Assembly: GCA_019802505.1 (NCBI GenBank)
Contig: JAFMOC010000024.1
Coordinates: forward strand, 494,001-558,000
Reading direction: 5' to 3'
DNA: 64,000 nt
Source: Corydoras sp. C115
Lineage: Eukaryota > Chordata > Actinopteri > Siluriformes > Callichthyidae
Shown here: positions 1 to 13,200 of the stretch, in pieces
How positions within the stretch are numbered: the first letter of the stretch is position 1
Layout of the letters: each line of letters starts with the position of its first letter
The notes under the pieces: generated by a model
Database searches by the model: none
What the model was told of the DNA's origin: nothing
Seen by the model: the letters and a program-made list of their open reading frames with translations, nothing else
Made by a program: the position numbers and the translations under genes

Positions 1-798
1 GTGAGGAAATCTGTGGTCCTACTAGACTGTTGGTTCGGGGCTTCCCTCATCATTTCATCATTTTATTTTTGATTTGAAAAAATTCATAGAGATGCAAGCA
101 ACTAACTATAATGCCATAGTCCAAATAACAGAACATTTTCTCTAAATTATATGACTGAGATTACCTGTACACTGATTCAGTGCATTGCACGGCTAACATA
201 TGATTTAATGATTTGTTAGTTTTATTAATAAATAGGTATATAATTGTACTCAAAGTGTTTTTGAGTGTTACTGAAATGTTTTCGCGTACATTATTGTTAA
301 TATTTTGCTTCTTTGTGCAAACTTTTTCATAACCATCGGTGGTGCATTACAGAATTTTAAATTTTGGACATTCAGGATTATATATTTGTTTGTATAACCC
401 TGTTTTAACCAATCTTTAGCAAGCGGACAGAGATCCGTATTGGTCTCCAGAATACTTTGATCTAAAGGCTTTATTAGTTACATTAGTTAAGACTGACACC
501 CATTTGCCACCATGCTTTATGAAAGGTTTATTTTTGTTTTTAAATCTGCATCGACCAAGCATTAAATAATTTGATAGAAGCTTCCACATTATATTTGTTT
601 TTAATCTGCCAACAGTTACAGCAACTTGCATACTCCCACATTTTTTACATCATAGAAGAGTTACTGAACATTAAGATTTCAAAGTGATTTTATTATAAAT
701 TTATTTTATACTCCATTTTATGTGAATAGTAATATATTATTGCTGTATGTTTCAAATGAATCACGGATCCCTTTTTTCTCCTTTTTTGGGTGTTCTAG
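1..798. other. itga5 intron, no features seen
   Basis: AT-rich sequence before the first recognised itga5 exon. No conserved exon, SINE or clear repeat was found. Confidence 0.6.
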
Positions 799-946
799 AG
801 ACCGGCATGAGGTGTACATGGGTGATGAAAACGCACTAACCCTGACGTTCAATGCACGGAATGATGGAGGTGGTGCTTATGAAGCTGAGCTGTATGTGGT
901 GCTTCCTTCAGAAGTGGACTACAGTGGAATTGCACGCAATAATGAG
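799..946 (+). CDS. itga5: itga5 exon (first in window)
   Basis: Acceptor ttctag, donor gtgact. One base completes the previous codon, then the frame reads DRHEVYMGDENALTLTFNAR and later EAELYVVLPSEVDYSG, matching the alpha-5 ectodomain (human NHVYLGDKNALNLTF). Ends in phase 0. Confidence 0.93.
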
Positions 947-1188
947 GTGACTAACAGACACCTAACAAACAGGTGGTGACCATTCCACAGCTGTTTGCCA
1001 GGCATCATTTGTTTGTGTCTTTGATCAGCTTTGCACTGCCTTTATGTGTATACATTCTAAAAAACCCTCTGCAAACACGTTGGCTCATTGTAAACCTTCT
1101 TAAAACTACAAAATGATGAGTAATTATGTGTAAGAATTTAAACTAGTTTTAGTTTAAGGGCTAATGATGTTGATAATAATGGCACTGC

Positions 1189-1278
<90 letters not shown>

Positions 1279-4200
1279 TTATTTTTTTTTATTTAAGCAG
1301 TTGTATGCATTTTATATGACTACATAAACTTAATGTAGATTGACAAGCGACACGGTCATTACGTTGAATTGGCTTTAAATCTTTTCTGGTTGTGGAAGAA
1401 TCATTTAAACAAAACCACTAGCTTTTTTTTTTACTAGACTTTAACCACACATGAAACCATTTGATCATTGCTCTGATTACTTAAAGCAGATGATACTTTT
1501 TAAAGTCAAATTTAAATAAAACTTTTTGCTTTAATGTGTTATGAGTTAAACTCAATTTACAGTGGTTATTTCTAGACCACAAGTATGTTCTGCAAACTTA
1601 AATCTAAAATAAAACTAAATTGTACATTTTTAAATAATAAGAAAACAAATCATTCTGAAAATAAAAATGGAATAAAAAAACTTTTTTAAAGTTCAGTTTA
1701 GGTTTTGTGATGATTTAGTGGAGATTTAGAGCAGATCTCATTTGTTTAGTCACAAAGTCGTTGCTTTGACAGCTTTTTTTTGTTATTTTTTCTCAGTTTC
1801 AATTAAAGGAACATCTCCATAGCATAATGATGCCACCACTATACTTTACACTATACTATACTTTTTATTTTTACATACAAGAAGAACATGCAGGTGACTT
1901 TTGTTTTCATCTTTTTTTTTTACAGTTTATTCCTGCAACAAGCAGTCATGAGCAAATGTTGGTCTCAATGTTTGGTCCTGCATCTTAGCAATAATTTGTT
2001 GTTAAGCCCATTAAAAGTTTATTATTTTATTCGGTTTTTGGTTTGTCTCTGTTTTTGCTCAAATGTGGGTGTTATACATGTCTGGTACCGGGCAGAACAA
2101 CTCTACAAATTACATGTGAGAAGCATTTTCACATGCTGCAGCATGTAGCTGTTAGTCATAAGTTACATCCAGCATGCTCCTTGTCTATTTGCAGAATCTG
2201 ACTCAGTTGACCTGCAGCTATGAGACAGAGAATCAGACCCGCTATCTCAGCTGTGACCTGGGAAATCCCATGAAGTCTGGTACCAATGTAAGTTGTGTAT
2301 AATGTTTGGACATTTATGTATGCTGTGCATCAGCTCACATTTACATATATCGCACATTTTCGAAAATAAAGTTGCTGCTTTCTAATCCACTATTTTGACT
2401 GTTCAGACGCTCATTCAGTTTAATGTGAAGCAGTTAAAAGATCATTTGTTTGATTTCATCGTCTATGTGCCATTAGAGAAGGATCTCAGTTTTGTCTGCA
2501 GGAAGCCAGGACTCACTCTTGAGTGTGACTAAATGTTCCCATCAGAGATGAAGGAAGTGTCTTTCATTTTAGCTCCTTTTTCCTGTGGTTGGAAGTTCCC
2601 TAAACGTGAAGGGTGGAGTGAGCTGTGGGTTTTTATTAGCATTATGGAAAGGGTATGCAATCAGGGCGACTGGAGCATTTAGTCACTGTGTAAACGCAGT
2701 GCTGCTTTGTTTATCTCAGACTCATATATTTTACTTGTTATTATAGTATCATGTTCATTACACATTAGTTTTATGTTCTAAAATGCTTTTTTATTTTGGG
2801 TATTAATTGAGAATGTACTACTTGAGATGTACTTGAGTAGACTACTGTGAAATATAATTGTCCAAAGTCTCTCTTGGTTAAAACCTTTAAGACAATATTT
2901 ATTACAGTCGAGAGAGCATGTGTAGTTGTCTGTGGTTTAGGTGGAAAATATAAAAAAAAGTTTCAAACCACAAGTTTGGAGCCAGACAGGGATTGTTATG
3001 CAATCTGGACCTCTCCAGGTGTAGGACATCTGTCAGGAAAGCAGTGAACTAGTAAAATAAAGTCAAACGAACGGGATTTTGCATTCACATTGCATTCTGC
3101 CTTCATAATGGATTCTTAAGGCATTCCAAAACCATACAGTTAGTTTTGTGCCAGTTGCAGAGTTTTATAAATGGAAAAATGTAACATTTATATCTTTATG
3201 ATTCAGCTTTTTGCAGGCCTGCGATTCACAGTACCACGACTAAACGACTCAAAGAAAGAAGTGCAGTTCGACATGCAGATCCGTAGGTATGTAATAGTGT
3301 TGCATGATTGATGTAATCAGACGGTCATCATGTGTTATTATAATATTAAAACCTCAAAAGACTGCAGTTTGGTTAAATATTGAGAACAACCTATTTGTGT
3401 GCAGTCTCCTCATTATCTACACACATAACAAATGAATAATACATTAGTTTCTGAATTTTTTATTTTTTTTATTTTTTATCATTTTTAATAGCATAAAATT
3501 TACTATAAAACATGGTTGCATCAACTGCATTATTCCTTATTCCTCATAAACAATGATTGCCATAACTATATCTCTCCATAAAAATTCCAAGGAATTCATG
3601 TTTTGATTTGATCCTTCCCTCATCCCTCATTACTGTTTTTTTTTGTACAGAATTTGTAGAAAGTGTTAAACGGGTGAAGTAGGTGTTAATATGCATTGCA
3701 GCAGTAAATTTGGTAGTACAGACAATGCAAGTGATCTAGGTTTAAATCTTCTAAATTATTAGATGAAATTGGATTTGCTGTGATGTCTGGTTCGCTTGCA
3801 CCCATCAGAAAGTAACGATTTGTTTCATTTCCTTCATGGTGACAAAATGTTGAACACAGACAGCAGAAACTACATGGTGTCAATAGAAACTACATGGAGT
3901 TTCAAGACTCCACCGGGTTTTATTTTAAAGGGGTTTGCACCTAATAAAGAGCCCTGTGTTAATACTGTAGATCTAACTAGAAAGCACCACAGTTATGTTT
4001 TAACATATGTTCCACATAGACATGAAACAGTGAGATCTAAAAACTATTTGTTAAATGTAATTACATTTTTGCTGTGGTCAAGCTTTGTGGAATGAAATCG
4101 CATAAAAAAAAAAAACATTATTACTGCACATATGAAGTAATAAGCGCACTGTGGCACAGTGATTGGTGCACTTACATGTTCTATTTCAGTGTGCAGTCCA

Positions 4201-7200
4201 AGTGTCCTCTCTGTACATGTGTGGTTTTTATTAAAACTAAGCAAATGCTTAATATAATAAACCAAAGTGGTAACAACAAATGTGGCATTTAATGATGAAA
4301 TAAAGAACACTCATACAAAATGGGTGTCAGGCTCACATAGTTTTTATTCTACTGCATTGTTAATAAGATGCTGTATATCAAGCCATTAATGTGTACCTTC
4401 TTCTTTTTTTTGCAGTAAAAATGAGAATAACTCACAAAGTGAAGTTGTGTCCTTCAAGTTAGATGTGGTAGTCAAGGCTGATATTATTTTGCAGGGGTAA
4501 GTGACAAGTCAAATCTTACTTTTAGACCCATCCGTCACATAAAAGTCATAGTCATCATTGTCTGCCAGTGCCAGATTAGTAAAAGCATCTGACAGTGGCT
4601 TAAATTTGACCGTGAGATATACCATATTCTACTCAAACCAAGCCTTTGTTAAGTGATGGACGAACAACATCAGTTGTGTGTTTTTTGGTTTATGTTTTAT
4701 GACCTTGTGAATGCATCATTCATTAGCATACATTTAATTAAAAACTTTCCTGATTTAGTCATTCTTATTTCTTTTAAAGTGTGTCTAAACCAGACAAGAT
4801 CTTCTTCCCTCCGAACTGGAGGACGACCAATAATGTGGCATCAGAGCAGGATGTTGGACCTTCAGTGGAGCACATCTATGAGGTAAAGGTCCCAACTGGG
4901 ACTGAGGTCAGGGAAGCCTGTTATTTTTCTAACAGTGCAGCTTCCTTTGTCCACAGCTGCAGAGATGAGTCAGGAAAATGCTCGACTCGTAAATAAGGAC
5001 AGGTTTCCAGCTTCATTATTCAGTACACTGATAGAAATGGTTAAGCAGAAAATTGCACTTCCACCATTTCACCCTGGCTTAACTGCGGTCACTCAGCCAA
5101 GACAAGTTTGGTGCTGAGGTTTGCTTTTTTTTTTAGAAATACAGTGGAAGTGCAATACTAACAAGAAATGGAAATCGGTCTTGCCCAGGATTACTTCTGT
5201 AAACATATGTCAAATCTTATCATCTTACAAAACAAGCTGTGTATTTCATTTGGAAATAAACAGTTTGTGAAATAGCAGGGTTTACATTCAGTTTGTATTT
5301 AGGTTTCAAATGACAGTATATCATTTGGATATAGACGTCTTTTGGTTTTACAGTTACTGCAATCACTGTACATATAAAAAGTCCTTTTATCATTTTTAAA
5401 CTATTTAAACATTTAAAAGGTTTTACTTTCAAAATGTTTTTAAAATGTCATTTATATAGTTTTCACTACCAGTAAGAAGAAACCAATTGTGCATAAATAT
5501 CACATTAACATGCAGGAAATCCCAGGCCAAGCCAGCCCCAGAAGCAGTATACTCTTTAAATATTATAATAGATTAACAGAGGCAAATATGATATTTTGCA
5601 ATGTCATCTAAAAAAACTGAAGTGCACCTTATAAATTAGCTTAGAGAACCACCTTAAGCAGCTGTGGCTTAAATGAATTTTTTTCTGTATAAACCTTGTT
5701 TAATCCTCCATTGGTTTGGTTTGGTATTTAGGCTCACTCTTCTTTTAACATTTCATCAGTTTATGGAAGTTTATGGGCAGTTGGATGGATTGTGGACTGA
5801 ACCTTATTAAAAATTTTATATAATAATATAAAATGTTGCAATGACTCAGTCATCCTGTTGTTGATTTGATTGTGTGCTTGGTATCAATAACTTGTTGCAA
5901 CACACAGATTCAGAGCTGAGGTTGAGCTTTAACTGTTGGACTGATTGCCTCACATTTGCTAGACAAATTTGGTATACAGAGGATACCCAACAGATTTGGA
6001 TCTCATTTCTCAGAGGACATTGTTTCAAAATTCTTGTGGTTTGTGTGGTTTTGCAAACTTGTGCTTTTTTTTCCCCCCTTACAGTCCTTTCAAATGAGTG
6101 ATGCATGTGTCGACTTTTTCTAATTGTACTTCTATGTATTCAAACATTTTACATGTGAACAAGGTCACTTTTTTATTTTTATTTTTTACAATTTCTTGAG
6201 CATTGTACTGCCTGACTTTGCAGTGAACTTGCTGGGGTATCCCTGCTGAGAAGATGGTTAACTGCGTTGAATGGTTTCCATCTATAAATAATCTTTCCAA
6301 AATTTTTAATGATTGAATTTTAGGTGTTTAGAATGTAAATATATGAAAAGAAGTTCATATAAAACAGTAAATATGTCAAATGCTCAAAACCAAATATAAT
6401 GTTCTATAACTGCAACATTTAACCAGCACAGCTCGTTTCTCATCACCCCTTGCTTTTGTTCAGATTTGTCATGAAACAATCCTTTATAAGGAATGTATAC
6501 AAACTTTAAAAGCAATAAAATCTTTAGAGAATAAAATACGTTTTTTGCACATTCAACCAAGATGATTCTGTAATCATATTCAGTGTCAATTGGTAATGAG
6601 GTAGTGCCATTATGAAGAGACCCTGGAGCTGGTGCCAGTTGAGCGTCATCAGAATTTAACACGCTGCTTTGCGAGCTTGCCTAAAGACAAATAAATAATT
6701 AGCATATACAATATAATCTCCATAAACAAGCAGTTTATCATTTTTGTGTGATTTCGAATCAGTGTGCAAGCGTCTGTGCTGTAGTTCACCATTAGTCCAT
6801 CGAACTCAGTTTATAGATTTGTCAGATGAAAAGACTCAAGTGAACATATTTCAGCTCATATGCTTGCCAATGTCATCAGTTTTGTTTGTTTGTAATTAGC
6901 TCCACCAAACTACCCCGAGATTTGACCTCAAGTATTTAACTTGTATGTCGTTTTTCCTTTAAAGGGAATGTTTTTTTATGCTTTGTGTTGTAACATGTTC
7001 TGTGTCAGGGGCAAAATGTAATGATGTAGTTGTAACATATTCATTCTCTTTTCCCACCATTTCTAGTTGGTGAATAATGGTCCTAGTCGTATCAGTCACA
7101 CACAGCTTCAACTGATGTGTCCTAAGAGACTGCAGGGTCAGGAGGGTACACGGTTACTCTACCCTTTGGAGATCACAACTAAAGGTCCTGTGAACTGTAG

Positions 7201-10200
7201 CACAAAAGCAGTTGTGAACCCTATGAACCTTAAGGTAAGCATGCGTAAGCTGAAGACTTTTATTTGTTTTCGAGCAAAGATGATGTGTCAAAAACTGGGG
7301 TAAAGTAAGAATCTGCACTTCATATTTCGTCGAGTGTTTATTTTTATGAATTTATACTTCGTATTTAATGTCTTTCACAAACACACAGGTGATCTAAGGT
7401 CAGTACCTCACTGAGAGAGGAAAAACAGCTTTGGAATGAATTAAAACCTGAGATGTCTTCAAACAATCCCACACAGACTCGCCCCCCCTCCCCCAGATAG
7501 AGACAGGAAACCACTTTCATTATAGTCACAGAGCAGACATCATTTCCTGTCATTTGCTGTCATCTATATCTTTCACACACAGACAGGGTGAAATTCATGA
7601 TCAGGCATATGGTGCGCAGAAACCCTCTAATGTCACTGCTCTTCTCTACCAAATGCTCTGTCCTGCACACAACCATGTGTGCACCCACGCCATATCCCAC
7701 ATCCCCCGCAGAAGGACAGTAAGCTCAGCTTTGATCCTCCTGTAGTACTTTCATATGATCAGGTCTCCATTTAAATAAACACTCGACGACGTCATGGATC
7801 CCATTGTAAGTTGGGCTTAATTTAATCTCTGTCGGAGACCTATGGATTTGTTATGTTTTACTGACTCTCCAGGGAGATTATGAAAGCTAATAACAGCATC
7901 TGGAAATAAGCAAAACATTTTCGTAATGAATAGGATTTGTGCATTGTAGCTATTTTTTCGAGTCCTTGTTATTATTTAAGTTGTTTGGGAATGGAGATAT
8001 TGGGAAATTAGGACAGTGGAAAAATACAAAAACTCTTTGGTAATGTGCTCTCATGCAGAAACTGTCATCGTTGAGTCAGTGGGTGGTGCAGCTGGGACAG
8101 TGAGCTCAGCATCTGGATTCACAGAATGGGTAACAAATTGTCAATATTCATTCCCTTTGTTTTTGTCTCTGTCCAGCTTTCCACAGAACAGCCTCCTTTA
8201 GCGAGCCACGAGCATCATCACATTGAGAAACGGGAAACACACAGAGGAGGGCTGGCTGAGCTGACTAACCTGGTGAGATCAGAAACACTGCCTGTTTTAA
8301 ATTATAAAATAAGAAATAGTGAGATGGGTTGTACTGGTCATTTATCAAAAAAGATGGCTTAATGTGTGCTTTTATGGCTTAATGTGTGCATGTGTCTAAT
8401 CAGAGTTTAACATTGAAAAAGAATAGATTGCATTAATAGAACAGAATGAAAAGAAAAGTTAGAAAAGCAGACAGGTTATACTATACTATACTATACTATA
8501 TATAATGGTAACAATAAATAAAGGGTTTGCAAAAGTAGATATATAGTATATCTGTTGCTGGCCTGGTGGCTTAGTGGTTGGCACATTCGCCTCTCAGCAC
8601 TAGGGATCCCCGGTTCGAATCCCAATCTGGGTGTTTCCATGTTCTCCCCGTGTCCATGTGGGTTTCCTCCGGGTTCTCCGGTTTCCTCCCACAGTCCAAA
8701 AAATGGATCAAGTCAATTAAATTATCCAGATTGCCCCATATAGAGTGTGTTTGTGTGCCCTGCGATAGATGGCGCCCTGTCCTGGGTGTATCTGCCCAGT
8801 GCCCGAAACCTTCTCCCCTGGATGGGCATGGGGAACCCCCAACCCTAATAGAAGATAATGCGGAAGATAATGGATGGATGGATGTTTCTGGCCCTATAGT
8901 CAGCTGTCAACTTCGTCCAATGTCCAGCATGTTTCCCTGTTTAAGTGCTGGATTAACTTTGGCACCTACAATACCAGTTAGAAGTTTGGACACACCTCCT
9001 TTTTTCTCCAATTTTTGTTCATGTTCTCAGTTCCACTTCCGTACAAAGATGGACTTTGTAGTTCTACAATTCCAGACTGTAGTCCATTTGTTTGTGTTCA
9101 ACAGTACATATTGTGTATGTCCCCTTTACTCTGTTCTAATGGTCAGGACCTCAATTGTACCATCACAAATCAGGGATTAAATGTTTGGTCCATTATTCCT
9201 ATCCCTGCAGTGTCACTGAGGTGTTTAAATGAAACTCCAGCAGCACTGCTGCACTACAATCCCCTCACCACATCAGTGTCACTGCAGAACTGACAATAAA
9301 CAATCCACCACCCAAACTGTAAATGTATCTTTAATTACAAGAGGCTTATGTATAATAAAATAATGTATAAATAAATGTTTGCATCAGTTCTAGGAGTACA
9401 GACTGCCCAAAATACAGTGTACTCATGACGACTACCTCTTTGTGAACCTAGTGGACTAAGCTATTAAATGATGTAATGAACTAAACCAAAGATGAGACAG
9501 AAATCTCTGCCTGACTGGCCAACATTAAAGCAGTTCACATAGTTATTATGTGTGTGTGGGTGCGTGAGGCACATCAGTATCCTCTTTAATTTAATGTGAG
9601 TTTCGGGTGTTTTAGCTTTACTTATTCAGAGTCTGTCATTAGTTACCACAGTCACTACCCCCTACCTACCTGACCAGATTAATAAAGGCTTTGTTTTTGT
9701 GCGCACCATGCTTGATTACTCTAGTTGAATAGCCCATGCTTCGCTGGACATTCTTATCCATATGTCATAACAAACTGTCTTAGATTGACAATGAAACATA
9801 TGCTGTATGGCCAATAATATATGAACAACCATTATTTATTTAACAGGCTATTTAGTTCCGGTCAATAATGTGTTTGCGTTGTATTAACACCAGCTATAAG
9901 TTTGTCACACATCATTACAGAATAGGATGCCCACTACATAATGTTGGTGTCAATTACAGGAAACTCCGTATAAATTCCATATCTAAACCTCAACCTTTAC
10001 TTAAATAGTGTGGATTTGTTTTGTGAATTTTTTTTTCTTCTTTTCTTTAAACAACATTAACTCTGCTCAAAAAATGAGCTCATTTACAACAGCTGGACCA
10101 AAACCAGCATTTTGGAACATGAAGCTCCCACCCTGTCCCATTGAGAGGAAATCGGAAACTATTTTACCTTTGCCTTCATTTTCTTTGTCTTGTATCATCA

Positions 10201-13200
10201 CAGTATCTCAGAAGTTTGCTTTCTTTCAGAGTGTATACTCTAAATAGTTTAGTATATTTTTAAAGTAGAATAGGTGAAAACCTTAATCAAATCAAGCATT
10301 TTGTTTACTTTCTATATAAGGTAGTCATAGTTTTGTGGTTAAAGGACCAGCCTTGCAACCTGAAGATCCCTGGTTCGATCCCAGTCCCAACGATTACTAT
10401 GGCTGAACTGCCCTTGGGCAAGGCACCTAACCAATTGTTGGTTCTCTGTTCTCTTGGTCAGGACTATCACAGAACAGGTAGAATTTGGGTGGTGGATTGT
10501 TTATTGTCAGTTCTGTAGTGACACTGATGTGGTGAGAGGGTTCTCGTGCAGCAGTGCTGCTGTAGTTTCATTTCTCCAATTTAGTGACACTGCTAGGATA
10601 GGAATAATGCACCACCCAAATAATCCCTGCTCTGTGCTGGTACTATTGGGGTCCTGACCATTAGAAACAGAATAAATGGATGTATACAGTATGTAGTGTA
10701 GTCCACACTACAGTCTGTAATTGTAGAACTACAAAGTCTATCTTTACAGGATGTAGAACTGAGAACATGGACAATAAGTCAAGAAAAAAGGAAGTGTGTC
10801 CAAATTTTTGACAGTCACTGTGTATGTATGCAGGTTGTAGCCTAGATTTGGTTTCTCACTAGTTTTTTTTTTTTTATTTATTTTATAATGTAATATTATA
10901 ATATAAATGTTACTTACTTGGCACTCGTCCAGCATGATTTTGATCACTGTATCTCTGACATGGATACACAGCTGTAAATTAATTACATTACATTGACATT
11001 TAGCAGACGCTTTTATCCAAAGCGACTTAAAAATCTTAAAGCGACTTAAAAAAGGAAAAACCAGCAACACTGTATTATTATCAAACCTGATCATTATACA
11101 ATCTGGGTTCAATGCTACCTAACTATCTAAATAAATGACCATTAATATTTATTATTAATCTAATAGCTTTAAATAATCAAACTTTTTCCTACCCCTACCA
11201 CCTAACTGTTTACCTTGCCTTATTGTATTGTAGTCATGCTCCCACGTTGAGTGCTGGACCCTGCAATGCAATGTGAGTTTGCTTGAAAAAGGAACCAGTG
11301 CCATACTCGAAGTTCGCTCACGTGTCTGGGGGGAGACATTCATGACGGTGAGTTCATTCTGGCCATTCAAAGATATTTGTGCTGTAGCTGCATTTATGTG
11401 GAATTATATAGTAAGGGCAATTTTTTTTACAAAAGGATTTAATTTGATACATTAGTCTTCTACAGGGCGGCACGGTGGCTTAGTGGTTAGCACGTTCACC
11501 TCTCAGCACTAGGGATTCCCGGTTCGAATCCCAATCTGGGTGGAGTTTCCATGTTCTCCCCGTGTTTGCATGGGATTCCTACGGGTTCTCCGGTTTCCTC
11601 CCACAGTCCAAAAACATGGATCAAGTCAATTGAATTCTCTAAATTCCCCCATATATAGTGTGTTTGAGTGAGTGAGTGTGTGCCCAGCGATAGATTGGCA
11701 CCCTGTCCTGGGTGTATCTGCCCAGCGTCCGAAACGTTCTCCCCTGGATGGGCATAGGAACCCCACCGCGATCTTAATAGAGGACAAAGCGGAAGAAAAT
11801 GGATGGATGGATAGATGTCTATCCATCCATCCATCCTTCCTTCTACAACAGCTGACCAATTAAAATAATGAACAGCAGTTTTAATAATGACCTGTTGTGT
11901 TTCAGTAGAATAGTTCAGTCACTCTACAAGTATGAAGACACATTGTTTAAAAACGCAGTGTGCACTGGAAAATTATACATTATAGTGTATGAACTACTTA
12001 AATGAGTAAACAGCACCCCCTAACGTTTGATTGTAAAATTGCGCGCTTTTAAAAAAACACATTTGTTCTTATATATATATATATATGGATATATATGGAT
12101 AATTATATATTTATATATATATATGGATATATATGGATAATTATATATTTATATTTATTTCTACAATAGCCAGGTTACATTTAGCCTGACTTTACATACA
12201 GTACTTTACTTAAAACTAAAACTGGTTATTAATACAGTTTTTTTTTATTCCCCCTGATAGAAAGCTGTAAAAAATAAGAACTATTTTCTGGAATGCTTGG
12301 TTAGTTACAAGGTTGAAAAGATGCCATATGCTATTTTACCCAAAGAGAGACCAAGTGGAGCTAAAAAGGTAATTAATGATCTATTTATCTAATTATTATC
12401 GTGCTTTAAAAAAAACAACCACCCACCCTCGTCTGCAATGCTACTAACAATCATTTCCTGATTATTTTCTAATCTTTTACAGATAGTCACCCCTGTGATG
12501 TGGATTAAACCAGACAGTCAATACGACGTGCCTCTGTGGATAATTATTTTGGCGATACTGGCTGGACTTTTACTGCTGGCACTGCTCATCTACGTTTTAT
12601 ACAAAGTGAGAATTGCACTTGCACAGTATACACATAAGAATTTTACAAGAATGATAACAAGTTAAAAAACATTAGTAATTATAGGAAACAATAATAGAAA
12701 TACTGCGATAGATTGGTGCCCTGTCCTGGGTGTATGTGCCCAGCGCCCAAAACGTTCTCCCTTGGACGGGGATGGGGAACCCCCCGCGAGTTTAGTTGAG
12801 GATAAAGTGGAAGATAATGGATGGATGGAATAATAGAAATAGTAATTAAGGTATTGATAAAAAATTTTGTCCATGTGTTTTGGGTTAAGGGATGATGGTG
12901 CTGTATGTAGAAGCAGGGAAGAAAAGATGTGATGAGGTGATGTGATGAACATTATTAACAGTGTGGTACATGGGCAATGTGAGTGTTTATGTTGTCACTG
13001 GTTGGATTTTCCATGGAATACAGGAGTGAAGTCGACTAGATATTGCATGCTGTTAATGGTGTAGAACATTGAAAAGACACATGTTTGGTACAGCACTGCT
13101 GTTCTTATGTATAGGATGGGAAGTGTTTTTAAATATTTCAGTTTCTTTTAATTAGTTTTATTTATTTAATATGTTGTGTTTATTTAATGCAGCACTTAGG

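Noticed and set aside
1..12. gtgaggaaatct at the first base as a splice donor
   Set aside because: It fits a donor, but the exon it would belong to is outside the window, so nothing can be tested.
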